From JBBQNJ01 sp038329845 (GTDB taxonomy: Bacteria; Planctomycetota; Phycisphaerae; Tepidisphaerales; Tepidisphaeraceae): a stretch of DNA of 64,000 bases. Both the position numbers and the translations under genes were made by a program. Shown here piece after piece: positions 1 to 8,088 of the stretch. The DNA lies in contig JBBQNJ010000001.1 of NCBI GenBank assembly GCA_038329845.1, positions 1 through 64,000 of the forward strand. The letters run 5' to 3'. How positions within the stretch are numbered: the first letter of the stretch is position 1; each line of letters begins with the position of its first letter. A model generated the notes under the pieces. The model did not search any database. It was not told the DNA's origin and was given only the letters and a program-made list of their open reading frames with translations.

Positions 1-242
1 GGGCGTTGGGGGGGCGGGGTTCATCCCCACCGATTGGGTGTTCGCGGAGGCAGGGATGGGGAAGACCTCAACTCCACAACTCACCCGCCGATGCTTCGCA
101 CGGCGCGAAGAAACTGCGGGATATCAATTGACGACTGCCCAGGGGATGAGCCGCCGTGGTTCGCCTTCATCCGCCGTTCATTCCCCATTCCCGATCTTGG
201 AACCGCCGATGAACGCCGATGCACGCCGATGGGGGATCCCGG

Positions 243-365
243 GGTAGGCATCGCCCTCCGCCCACCGCTCCGCCCTCCGCCCTCCGCCCTCCGCCCTCCG
301 CCCCTCCACCCCTCCGCCCTCCGCCCCACCGCCCCTCCACCCCTCCACCCCTCCACCGCTCCGCC
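243..365. repeat. polypyrimidine low-complexity tract
   Basis: Almost pure C/T on the plus strand, built from short CCGCCCTCC and CCCCTCCAC units. Long open frames cross it in several frames because the sequence is repetitive; none has a recognisable domain or ribosome site. No gene is supported. Confidence 0.8.
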
Positions 366-503
366 CGCGGCGGGCGATCCGCGATGACCGCCCCCGGCAC
401 CGGCGGTAGCATGGCCGGCATGGGGAGCAGCTCAGATAGGCCATCTCTCAATTATCCCTCTTCGCCCTGGATTGCGATCTGGCCCTACCGACTCGCCAAT
501 ACG

Positions 504-713
504 GCGTTCTCATATGCGAACGCGGCATTCTCATTTAAGAACGCGGCATTCTCATTTAAGAACGCGGCGTTCTCATTTAAGAATGCGGCGTTCTCATTTA
601 AGAATGCGGCGTTCTCATTTAAGAACGCGGCGTTCTCATTTAAGAACGCGGCGTTCTCATTTATGAACGCGGCGTTCTCATTTAAGAACGCGGCGTTCTC
701 ATTTAAGACTGCG
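504..713. repeat. ten tandem 21-bp palindromic units
   Basis: Ten head-to-tail copies of a 21-bp unit start at 504, 525, 546, 567, 588, 609, 630, 651, 672 and 693. The consensus core GCGTTCTCATTTAAGAACGC has a perfect 7-bp inverted repeat around CATTTA. Because 21 is divisible by three, all frames look open and encode heptapeptide repeats (NAAFSFK-like on plus, LNENAAF-like on minus). No convincing start, ribosome site or domain is present, so this is recorded as a DNA repeat and not a gene. Confidence 0.9.
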
Positions 714-869
714 GTGATCCTCACGGGCGGGGGCATTTGCGCGGGGGATTTCTGCATGAAATGGCCGGTTTTATCGACCGTTCGGACTATTTCGAATCGT
801 GGTTAAGTGAGGGTTGGCGCGATCCGATGAACTGTACGGGACGTGAGGCTTGGACGGCCGAGGCACCGG

Positions 870-904
870 GACGCCCGAAGGGGTCAGACGCCCGAAGGGG
901 TCAG
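870..904. repeat. 18-bp tandem duplication
   Basis: The motif GACGCCCGAAGGGGTCAG occurs twice (870-887 and 887-904), sharing one base. It lies in non-coding sequence. Confidence 0.75.
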
Positions 905-978
905 GTCCATCGGGTCGGGCGTGAGGCTCCGACAGCCGAGGGGCCGCACTTGGAGTGGGCTTGCCGCCAACGGGAGCT

Positions 979-1205
979 GAAAACGGGACAGGTGCGATAT
1001 ATTAGGCGCGCCCCGTCCCACCGCCCGCCTCGAGGCCCGGCAGGTAAAATCGCGTCAGTTGCGATATATTTGCTGGGCCTGGAGTCGACCCGCCGCAAGG
1101 CCGGCCCAGGAAGACAAAGCGTGACACCACGGAAAAGTAATCGCACCTGTCCCGTTTTCAAGTCCTGTCCCGTTTTCAAGTCCCAAGTCCTGTCCCGTTT
1201 TTAAG
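979..1205. repeat. long inverted repeat plus direct copies of CCTGTCCCGTTTTCAAGT
   Basis: The 20 bases at 979-998 (core AACGGGACAGGTGCG) are perfectly reverse-complementary to 1140-1159. The right arm is followed by two more partial direct copies of CCTGTCCCGTTTT(C/T)AAGTC up to about 1205. This resembles the edge of a small non-autonomous element or the flank of a lost REP-type transposase. No transposase is present. Confidence 0.75.
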
Positions 1206-1270
1206 TCCAGGAGTTCTTCACGCCGGACATGTCGCGTGGTATGCTTCCCACCATGCCGCGCGATATGATC

Positions 1271-1317
1271 GGTGACATCCACCTTTTCGGTGCCGGGCAA
1301 AAACGGTGGATGTCACC
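1271..1317. repeat. 13-bp perfect stem with 21-nt loop
   Basis: GGTGACATCCACC at 1271-1283 pairs perfectly with GGTGGATGTCACC at 1305-1317. The loop also holds TTTT and AAAA runs that can extend pairing. It stands alone with no T-run, so a REP-like palindrome is more likely than a terminator. Confidence 0.7.
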
Positions 1318-1628
1318 AATGCCATTCCGAGGCAATACGGTGATCTATTACTCACGGGAATGACCTCCCGCACGTGAACCGCCCAGCCTTCGGGCCAGGC
1401 ATCGGATTCACTATTGTTGAGGCATCCCCGCTTTGTTCACCAGCGACAAGCATCAGAGGCTTACAGCCGACTTTATTCCGGCGTGCCCGTTTTTCGATCG
1501 ATCGTGAGGCGATATTTCGCGTTGGCGAACTCGGGATGTTCGTCGATTCAGACGTCCCAGAAGCGGTGAATTCGGCTTGCCCGGCCGTTGCCACTTTCCA
1601 CTGCCGTTCCCGGCGGGATAATCGCCTC

Positions 1629-3464
1629 GTGACGCCGATCGATATCGAACAGCTCGGCGGGCTGATCCCGCGGACGATGCTGCGCGGGCGGGCGGCGCTG
1701 CGGTCGCGGCTGGAGAACGCCCGCCGCGCAAGTCGAGGCGGCGGCGGCGGCGCGACTCATCCCGGCCTCGCTCGTCTGGCCGAGGCGATCGAGCGTTCCG
1801 TCGAGCTGCGTGAGGCGCGCCTCGAGCGTTTTCCACGACCGCGGTTCCCCGACGATCTGCCCGTGTCGCAGCGCCGGGAGGAAATCGCCGCGGCGATTGA
1901 CAAGCATCGGGTGGTGGTGGTCTGCGGGGCCACCGGATCGGGCAAAACCACGCAGATTCCGAAAATCTGCCTGGAATTGGGGCGTGGGGTGCAAGGGATG
2001 ATCGGCCATACCCAGCCGCGCCGAATCGCGGCACGGTCGGTGGCGGCGAGGTTGTCGCGGGAACTGCAAAGCCCGCTCGGCCAGGCCGTCGGGTACAAGA
2101 TCCGCTTCACCGATCGCATCTCGGACCGAACGCATATCAAGCTGATGACCGATGGCATTCTGCTCGCCGAGACGCAGCATGACCGCCGGCTTGAAGCCTA
2201 TGACACGCTGATTATCGACGAAGCGCACGAGCGCAGTCTGAACATCGACTTTCTGCTCGGATACCTGCGCCGGCTGCTCGAGCGTCGCGACGACCTGAAG
2301 GTCATCATCACGTCGGCGACGATTGACCCGGGGAGTTTCTCGCGGTTTTTCAACGATGCCCCGATCATCCAGGTTTCCGGGCGAACCTACCCGGTCGAGG
2401 TCCGTTACCGCCCGCTCGCCGGCGAGGATGAACAGGAGGATCTCGATCAGACCCAGGCGATTGTCGCGGCGGTGGATGAGCTGTCGCGGCTGGGGCCGGG
2501 CGATGTGCTGGTCTTTCTCCCCGGCGAGCGGGAAATCCGCGAAACTGCCGAAGCCCTGCGAGGTTCTTCGCCGGCGGGTACGGAAATTCTGCCGCTGTAT
2601 TCGCGGTTGAGCGGGGATGAGCAGATGCGGGTATTTCAGCCGCACCAGCGCCGCCGGATCGTGCTGGCGACGAACGTAGCCGAAACGTCGCTGACGGTCC
2701 CGGGGATTCGCTACGTGGTCGATCCGGGGCGGGCGCGGCTCAGCCGCTACAACCCGCGAAACAAGGTGCGGCGACTGCCCATCGAGGCGATTTCCCAGGC
2801 CTCGGCCGAACAGCGCCAAGGGCGCTGCGGGCGCGAGGCACCGGGGGTCTGCATCCGGCTCTATTCCGAAGCCGATTTCGCCGCCCGGCCGGACTATACC
2901 GAGCCGGAAATTCTTCGCAGCAATCTCGCATCGGTCATTTTGCAAATGAAGGCAATGGAGCTGGGCGACATCGAGCGGTTTGCGTTCCTCCAGCCGCCGG
3001 AGGGACGCTCGATCCGCGATGGCTATCAGACGCTACTCGAGATCGGCGCGATCGACGCCGGCGGAGACCTCACGGCGATGGGTCGTGACCTGGCGCATCT
3101 GCCCGTGGACCCGCGGATCGGGCGAATGATCGTCGAGGGCCGCCGGCTGGGTTGCCTGGAGGAGATTTTGATCATCGCCGCGGCCCTGAGCGTTCCGGAC
3201 CCGCGGGAACGGCCCTTGGAGAAGGCGGAACTGGCCGATCTGGCGCATCAACCGTTCGCCGATGAGCGATCGGACTTCATGGCGTTGTTGAAGCTGTGGG
3301 ATTTCTTCCACGAGATTCGCCACAAGCTGTCGAGCAGCCAGTTGCGAAAAGCCTGCCGCGAGAACTTCATTTCTTATCCAAGAATGCGCGAGTGGATGGA
3401 TGTTCACCTGCAGCTCAAGAGCCTGATGCAGGAAACCCAGGCCGGCCACGCCGGGGGGAGATGA
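1629..3464 (+). CDS. hrpA: HrpA-type DEAH-box RNA helicase, C-terminally short
   Basis: ATP-dependent DEAH/RHA helicase acting on RNA. From the GTG at 1629 the protein is 611 aa. Walker A GATGSGKTT is at residues 100-108, DEAH at 197-200, SAT at 229-231 and the motif VI QRQGRCGR from 395, followed by the winged-helix/HA2 region. The N-terminal stretch with RLENARR and LPVSQRREEI is typical of HrpA from about this start; the frame is open to 1374 but the extra residues look unrelated. Bacterial HrpA is normally about 1300 aa with a long OB-fold/DUF3418 C-terminal half. Here the protein stops just after the helicase core and the C-terminal half is not found nearby. The core may work alone or the gene may be truncated. 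Repeats follow the stop. Confidence 0.85.
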   Translation: MTPIDIEQLGGLIPRTMLRGRAALRSRLENARRASRGGGGGATHPGLARLAEAIERSVELREARLERFPRPRFPDDLPVSQRREEIAAAIDKHRVVVVCGATGSGKTTQIPKICLELGRGVQGMIGHTQPRRIAARSVAARLSRELQSPLGQAVGYKIRFTDRISDRTHIKLMTDGILLAETQHDRRLEAYDTLIIDEAHERSLNIDFLLGYLRRLLERRDDLKVIITSATIDPGSFSRFFNDAPIIQVSGRTYPVEVRYRPLAGEDEQEDLDQTQAIVAAVDELSRLGPGDVLVFLPGEREIRETAEALRGSSPAGTEILPLYSRLSGDEQMRVFQPHQRRRIVLATNVAETSLTVPGIRYVVDPGRARLSRYNPRNKVRRLPIEAISQASAEQRQGRCGREAPGVCIRLYSEADFAARPDYTEPEILRSNLASVILQMKAMELGDIERFAFLQPPEGRSIRDGYQTLLEIGAIDAGGDLTAMGRDLAHLPVDPRIGRMIVEGRRLGCLEEILIIAAALSVPDPRERPLEKAELADLAHQPFADERSDFMALLKLWDFFHEIRHKLSSSQLRKACRENFISYPRMREWMDVHLQLKSLMQETQAGHAGGR

Positions 3465-3520
3465 TGGGGTCTCGTGCGTCGCTCCTTGCACCGGGAGCGG
3501 CCGGCGCTTCATGAGGTTTA

Positions 3521-3652
3521 TGCCGCTGCCCGGTCGCCCGGGCGGCGGTGCCAGACACGGATGGCGGCGGTGCCACAAATGGCGCGGGACATGGGGGTGG
3601 ATGCCGCTGCCCGGTCGCCGGGGCGGCGGCGTCACACACGGATGGGGCGGCG
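3521..3652. repeat. two direct copies of a ~50-bp sequence
   Basis: 3521-3569 and 3602-3652 are near-identical: both begin TGCCGCTGCCCGGTCGCC and run through ACACGGATGG. They fill the gap between the stop of the short hrpA gene and coaD. Confidence 0.75.
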
Positions 3653-3676
3653 CTATCGGGGTCGAGAGGGGTTCGC

Positions 3677-3682
3677 TATGAT
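3677..3682 (+). promoter_or_regulatory. -10-like TATGAT overlapping the coaD start region
   Basis: TATGAT lies 7 nt before the second possible coaD start (ATG at 3690). If it is used, coaD would be translated from a leaderless mRNA starting at 3690, not from 3678. No -35 is visible. Confidence 0.35.
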
Positions 3683-4229
3683 CGGCGTCATGGAGAAACG
3701 CAAGGGCCTGGCGGTGTTTCCCGGACAGTTCGACCCGATCACCAACGGGCACCTGGACGTGATTCGGCGCGGGGTGGCGATTTTCGGCGAGTTGATCGTG
3801 GCGGTGGGGGTCAATCCCGACAAACGGGAGATGTTGTCGCTGGAAGAGCGGGTGGAGCTGATCCGCCGGCTGGCGGGCGATCTGCCCGGGGTGCGGGTGG
3901 CGCGGTACGAAGGATTGACCGTCGATTTCGTTCGCCAATGCGGCGCGATCGCCATTCTCCGCGGCATCCGCGATGTGTCGGACCTGCGCCACGAGTTTCA
4001 ACTGGCGCTGGCCAACCGCGCTGTCGGGGATGTCGAAACGGTCTTCATCATGACCGGCGATCAGTACGCCCTGACCAGCAGTTCGTTGATCCGCCAGGTG
4101 GTGCAGCTTGGCGGCGACCTGCGGTCGCTCGCCGCGCTGCTGCCGGAAATCGTGATCGAGAAGCTCAGAGAAAAACAGAACAGCGGGCTGTCGCTGCTGG
4201 CATCGGATTTTGATTCGCCGACAATTTGA
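3678..4229 (+). CDS. coaD: phosphopantetheine adenylyltransferase
   Basis: Catalyses transfer of AMP from ATP to 4'-phosphopantetheine, the penultimate step of coenzyme A synthesis. The nucleotidyltransferase signature FPGQFDPITNGH (His-25) and the C-terminal TSSSLIR motif are intact. From ATG 3678 it is 183 aa, slightly longer than the usual 160, with an extended C-terminus. GAGAGGGG at 3664-3671 is a good ribosome site for 3678; ATG 3690 is an alternative, with a -10-like box just before it. The gene is followed in the same direction by a membrane protein and an ABC ATPase. Confidence 0.95.
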   Translation: MIGVMEKRKGLAVFPGQFDPITNGHLDVIRRGVAIFGELIVAVGVNPDKREMLSLEERVELIRRLAGDLPGVRVARYEGLTVDFVRQCGAIAILRGIRDVSDLRHEFQLALANRAVGDVETVFIMTGDQYALTSSSLIRQVVQLGGDLRSLAALLPEIVIEKLREKQNSGLSLLASDFDSPTI

Positions 4230-4286
4230 ACAGGCAGTCAAGGGATCGAGGCCCGACTTTCCGTTTAAGGCGATCGGCATTTCATC

Positions 4287-5396
4287 GTGACGACCATTCC
4301 CGTGATTCTGTTGTGGCTTTTTACGGCGGCGGCGCTGTACGCCTCGTCGCGCAATCTGGCCGGCGCGCTGGCGCCTGACGATGGGGCGAATGCGGGGCGG
4401 CGAGGGATCGGGCACTGGTTGCCGGTGGCGATGATGGCGCTGGGGGCGATCGTCCTCGATCAACCCGAGGTCGCCATCGGCGTGATTTTCGCCACCAGTG
4501 TCAACGCGTTGACAATCACCCTGGGTCTGGCGTTGCTGGTCGGGGCGCCGGGCCAGGCGCGGATTCCGGGCGAGCGCCGAAGGCTCTGGGCGTTTCTGCT
4601 TCCGGCAGCGTTGCTGGCGCTGCTGGCGGGATTCACCGGGCATTTCACCCTGCTGCACGCGGCGATCTTCGCGCTCGAGGGGCTGCTGCTGGCGCCGATG
4701 TGGATCGATTCGGACGCCGCGAAATCTTCCGCGCGGGCCGGACTGTTTTCTCGGCGTTGCCAACCGTCCAGGCCACGATGGGCGCGCGGGGCACAGGGGG
4801 CGCTGGGATTGACGCTGGCGGCGATGGGAACGTGGGCCGCGGTGCGCGGCGCGGTGACCGCCGGATCGTGGATGCCGACGTTGTCGGTCGGTCTGGTGGC
4901 CGCGGCGATGATCAGTCCCCTGCTGACCCTTCCCATGCTTTCAAGCCACGTGCATCTGGCCTCGCGCGGAGAATCGGCGGCCGCGACCAGCGCCACCGTG
5001 GCGTTTGTAATGCTGAATCTGTGCGCCCTGCTGCCGGCGATCATTTTAGCATGGCACCTGCGTGCCCCGGCGTGGTGGAGCGCCGCCGGGGCGTCGATCC
5101 TCGCCTCGACGGGCGAGTCGCCCTTCCCGGCGACCGCGCCCGCCGACCCTCTCGACGCCCCCCCCGCCGCCGCGCCGGCGGCTTCGACCGGCGGCTGGTT
5201 CAACCCTACCCGTCCGCTTCGCTACCCGATGATCGTCTGGCGCGTCGACGCGGTGATGCTTGTCGGGCTGGGACTGCTGCTGGTTCCCCCGGCGATGGGG
5301 CGGTGGGACCTGGGTCGCCGCGAGGGGATGGGCCTGGTGCTGGGCTATGCGGTGTACCTGTTGCTGATCGCCGCCCTGAGCGTGCGCGCGTTGTGA
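4287..5396 (+). CDS. multi-pass membrane protein, possibly cation-antiporter-like
   Basis: A 369-aa hydrophobic protein with roughly nine predicted membrane spans. The segment QPEVAIGVIFATSVNALT followed by a hydrophobic helix resembles an alpha-repeat of Ca2+/Na+ (CaCA) exchangers, and the C-terminal helix after RREGMG resembles the last helix of that family. The canonical GTSLPE-type acidic motif is not evident, so ion transport is only a weak inference. It begins with GTG at 4287 without a strong ribosome site. The downstream ABC ATPase starts 44 nt after the stop. Confidence 0.6.
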   Translation: MTTIPVILLWLFTAAALYASSRNLAGALAPDDGANAGRRGIGHWLPVAMMALGAIVLDQPEVAIGVIFATSVNALTITLGLALLVGAPGQARIPGERRRLWAFLLPAALLALLAGFTGHFTLLHAAIFALEGLLLAPMWIDSDAAKSSARAGLFSRRCQPSRPRWARGAQGALGLTLAAMGTWAAVRGAVTAGSWMPTLSVGLVAAAMISPLLTLPMLSSHVHLASRGESAAATSATVAFVMLNLCALLPAIILAWHLRAPAWWSAAGASILASTGESPFPATAPADPLDAPPAAAPAASTGGWFNPTRPLRYPMIVWRVDAVMLVGLGLLLVPPAMGRWDLGRREGMGLVLGYAVYLLLIAALSVRAL

Positions 5397-5428
5397 ACCC
5401 GCCCGCTCGGGGCGCGGAGTTGATCGGG

Positions 5429-5434
5429 TACAAT
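5429..5434 (+). promoter_or_regulatory. -10 box TACAAT, leaderless arrangement
   Basis: TACAAT is separated from the ABC-ATPase ATG (5441) by only GATCCC, placing the expected transcription start on or next to the A of the start codon. No ribosome site precedes this ATG. Confidence 0.5.
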
Positions 5435-5440
5435 GATCCC

Positions 5441-6217
5441 ATGACCTTGGCGACGACTCAGAGCAATTGCGGCCTCGCCACCACCGCCGAGGCCGCGGCG
5501 CTGATCCGCGCCCAGAACGTGCATCGCTTTCTCGGACAAGGCGATGCCACGGCCCACATTCTCAAGGGGGTGTCGCTGACGATCAATCGGCGGGAATACG
5601 TTTCGATCGTAGGCCCATCGGGATCGGGCAAGAGTACCCTGCTGTATCTGCTGGGCGGATTGGATCGTCCCAGCCGGGTCGATCCGCGACGCGGTGACTC
5701 AGCGATGCCGAGCCGGATTTTCATCGACGGCGCCGACACCACGGAACTGGACGATCCAGCGCTGGCCCGGCTGCGTAACGAGAAGGTCGGTTTCGTGTTC
5801 CAGTTCCATTACCTGCTCAAGGAGTTCACCGCGCAGGAGAACGTGGCGTTGCCGATGCTGAAGCTGGCCAGGCGATCCCGTGCCCAGGCGATGCAACGCG
5901 CGGCCGAGCTGCTCGGGCAACTGGGGCTGGAGAGCAAGCTTCGCCGCCGTGCCAACCGGCTTTCCGGGGGCGAACAGCAACGGGTGGCGATCGCGCGGGC
6001 CTTGGCCAACGAGCCTGCGGTGCTGCTGGCCGATGAGCCGACCGGCAATCTCGACAAGCGAAACGGCGAGCTGGTGGCCGATATTTTTCACCAGATCGCC
6101 GAGGGCGGGCAGACCATCGTGATGGTCACGCACGACCTATCCCTCGCCCATCGCGCCCGGCGGCTGATCTCGATGGAGGACGGAGAGATCGTCAGCGACC
6201 AGGGGACGAACCTATAA
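5441..6217 (+). CDS. LolD/MacB-type ABC transporter ATP-binding protein
   Basis: A 258-aa cytoplasmic ATPase energising an ABC transporter. It has Walker A GPSGSGKST near residue 60, a Q-loop with FQFHYLLKEFTAQENV, the LSGGEQQRVAIARAL signature, Walker B LLADEPTGNLD and the H-loop VTHD. This spacing and the PTGNLD form are typical of the LolD/MacB/FtsE group, which acts in lipoprotein release, macrotolide export or division. An insert rich in Arg/Pro follows the Walker A helix. The frame is open upstream of 5441, but that stretch is a shadow of the preceding gene. No permease of the LolC/E kind is adjacent, so the substrate is unknown. Confidence 0.9.
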   Translation: MTLATTQSNCGLATTAEAAALIRAQNVHRFLGQGDATAHILKGVSLTINRREYVSIVGPSGSGKSTLLYLLGGLDRPSRVDPRRGDSAMPSRIFIDGADTTELDDPALARLRNEKVGFVFQFHYLLKEFTAQENVALPMLKLARRSRAQAMQRAAELLGQLGLESKLRRRANRLSGGEQQRVAIARALANEPAVLLADEPTGNLDKRNGELVADIFHQIAEGGQTIVMVTHDLSLAHRARRLISMEDGEIVSDQGTNL

Positions 6218-6247
6218 ACGATGCGCCCCTGGCTGGCGCGCGTCTGT

Positions 6248-7072
6248 TTATTCGACGCATTTGACCGACACGATCACCGTGATGGCATCGCCTTCGGCGC
6301 GGCTCTGGTTGATCAACTCCTGGCGATCCCACTCGGTGGGACGCGTATCCATCTCGCGGATATCGACCAGTCCGCCGGCGGGTCCGACGATGAACTGGCG
6401 CTCGAAGCGATCGCGCTCGGGAGCATAACGCTGCTGGGCGACGACCCGCTCGCGGGTGTCATCCACCGGCCCGCTGAGGATGCGTGCCGTCGAATCGCGC
6501 TTGTAGCGGCCGCCCAGCGCGAACTCGAAGGTTCGCCGCTGACCGGCCGCTTTGTCCAGATTCCCGACCAGTTCGATGGTCTGCCCATCACCGCCGCGCG
6601 CCTGGCGGGAGTCGGCGCTGGTGACCAGGTAGACGCTGCCGCGCGCCCCGCCGGGAGGAATGTCGAAAATCAACGTCTGGATCGGGCGGGCCTCGCCGGC
6701 TTGAAGCGCTTCGGCGATGACCATCACCTTGCGATCGCGCTGGCCCGGCGCCGATTCCAGGTCGATCCGCAGCAACCCTCCGCCGCCGCGAAGGGGGACG
6801 TAATCGGTGGCGGTCACAGTGGCACCGACCGTTCCGGCGGGCCGGGCCGGATCGCGCGGGCGGGTCTGAGCGCCGGCGAGCGCCGCCGCGGCGCTACGTG
6901 GGCGCTCGTCGTGGATCACTGTGTTGCCTTCGAGACGCGATGGCGCCGTCGCCGGGGATGGGGCCGCCTGGGCGAGCGCCCATGCCGGCGCCATCAGGCT
7001 CGCGGACCAAAGCGCCGCGAAGCCGAATCGTCGCACCAAATGAAGCGAACGTCGCAATAGAGTGATTTTCAT
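6248..7072 (-). CDS. secreted protein of unknown function
   Basis: A 274-aa protein with an N-terminal signal peptide (basic start MKITLLRRS, hydrophobic helix, cleavage near ALAQA) followed by a Pro/Ala linker. The mature part is hydrophilic, with beta-rich segments such as TVTATDYVPLRGGGG, and no family I recognise. The start is well supported: GGAAGG lies about 8 nt before the ATG at 7072, although the frame opens further upstream. It lies downstream of hldD on the same strand, with a 74-bp gap. Confidence 0.7.
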   Translation of the reverse strand: MKITLLRRSLHLVRRFGFAALWSASLMAPAWALAQAAPSPATAPSRLEGNTVIHDERPRSAAAALAGAQTRPRDPARPAGTVGATVTATDYVPLRGGGGLLRIDLESAPGQRDRKVMVIAEALQAGEARPIQTLIFDIPPGGARGSVYLVTSADSRQARGGDGQTIELVGNLDKAAGQRRTFEFALGGRYKRDSTARILSGPVDDTRERVVAQQRYAPERDRFERQFIVGPAGGLVDIREMDTRPTEWDRQELINQSRAEGDAITVIVSVKCVE

Positions 7073-7146
7073 GTTGATTTCCTTCCGTTGAAGAGTACGC
7101 CGGGCCGGTCGGGGTGCTGCGCCGAACATCAAGGGTGCTGCTGCAA

Positions 7147-8088
7147 TTATCCCTGGATGTATTGCCGCACGCCCGATTCCAGCGAAGTAAACTCTCGATC
7201 GTAGCCGGCCGCCCGCAGCTTCGCGCCGTCGGCCTGGGTAAAGTACTGGTACTTGCCCCGAAGCGCTTCGGGCATGTCGATGTAGCGAATGTCACATGGG
7301 CGATCCATGGCCACGAATACCGCCCGCGCCAGGTCGTTCCAGGTTCGGGCGGTGCCCGTGCCGCAGTTGAACAGCCCGCCGGCGTCGCGCCGATCCATGA
7401 AATACAGCGTCACGTCCACGGCATCCTCCACGAAAACAAAGTCTCGCTGTTGCTCGCCGTCGGCGTACTCGGGCCGATAGGACTTGAACAGCGTCACCTG
7501 CCCCGACTCGATCACCTGGTGATATGCCTTGTGAACCACCGAGCGCATCTCCCGCTTGTGGTCCTCATACGGGCCGTAGACATTGAAATATTTCAGCCCC
7601 ACGATGCGGTCGAACAGGCCATTGCGCAGCGCCCACAGATCGAACAGATGCTTGGAATAGCCGTACATATTCAGCGGGCGCAGCGTGGGGATGATCTCGT
7701 CGGAATCGCTGTATCCCAGCGTGCCGTCGCCATAGGTGGCAGCGCTGGAGGCATAGACGAACCGCGCCCCGCCCGCCAGGCACCAGCGGCACAAATGCCG
7801 CGTGTAACGATAGTTGTTTTCGAGCAGAAAATCGGCGTTGGTCTCGGTGGTCGAGCTGCACGCCCCCAGGTGCAGCACCGCGGCGGTGGGCGGGGCGTTT
7901 CCGGCGATGATCCGGCGAAGGTACTCATCCGGATCGATCAGATCCTCGAACCGAAGGCCGACGAGATTTCGCCAGCGCTCATCGTCGCCGAGTCGATCGA
8001 CCAGCAACAGGTCATCCACGCCGCGAGCGTTAAGGGCCGCGACGAGGTTGCGTCCGATGAAGCCTGCGGCGCCGGTGACGACGATCAT
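7147..8088 (-). CDS. hldD: ADP-glyceromanno-heptose 6-epimerase
   Basis: Converts ADP-D-glycero-D-manno-heptose to the L-glycero form, the last step of ADP-heptose synthesis for the LPS inner core. The 313-aa protein starts with the NAD(P)-binding motif VTGAAGFIG, has RNLVGLRFEDLIDPDEYL typical of HldD, and the short-chain dehydrogenase YGYSK catalytic pair near residue 140. The ATG at 8088 overlaps the stop of the upstream FtsK-like gene as ATGA, with GGAGG before it, so translation is probably coupled. gmhA at 61391-61951 supplies an earlier step of the same pathway. Confidence 0.93.
   Translation of the reverse strand: MIVVTGAAGFIGRNLVAALNARGVDDLLLVDRLGDDERWRNLVGLRFEDLIDPDEYLRRIIAGNAPPTAAVLHLGACSSTTETNADFLLENNYRYTRHLCRWCLAGGARFVYASSAATYGDGTLGYSDSDEIIPTLRPLNMYGYSKHLFDLWALRNGLFDRIVGLKYFNVYGPYEDHKREMRSVVHKAYHQVIESGQVTLFKSYRPEYADGEQQRDFVFVEDAVDVTLYFMDRRDAGGLFNCGTGTARTWNDLARAVFVAMDRPCDIRYIDMPEALRGKYQYFTQADGAKLRAAGYDREFTSLESGVRQYIQG

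Larger units (their letters stand above)
1..1628. other. non-coding stretch before hrpA-like gene
   Basis: Apart from the repeats listed separately, no supported gene is visible in 1-1628. The frame of the downstream helicase stays open back to 1374, but residues encoded before 1629 do not look like HrpA sequence. No tRNA or clear promoter was seen. Confidence 0.6.

Noticed and set aside
504..713. CRISPR array or heptapeptide-repeat gene
   Set aside because: The units are contiguous without spacers, and the open frames occur in several frames on both strands as expected from a 21-bp period; no start, ribosome site or domain supports a protein.
1271..1317. Intrinsic terminator
   Set aside because: No T-run and no gene ends nearby.
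1548..2945. 465-codon frame antisense to hrpA
   Set aside because: Composition is that of an antisense shadow of a GC-rich gene and no motif is present.
3033..4763. 576-codon minus-strand frame across hrpA and coaD
   Set aside because: It opposes two well-identified genes; Arg/Gln/Pro-rich product without motifs.
4700..5440. 247-codon N-terminal extension of the ABC ATPase
   Set aside because: It overlaps the membrane-protein gene in another frame and has no domain; the promoter and ATP-binding sequence start at 5441.
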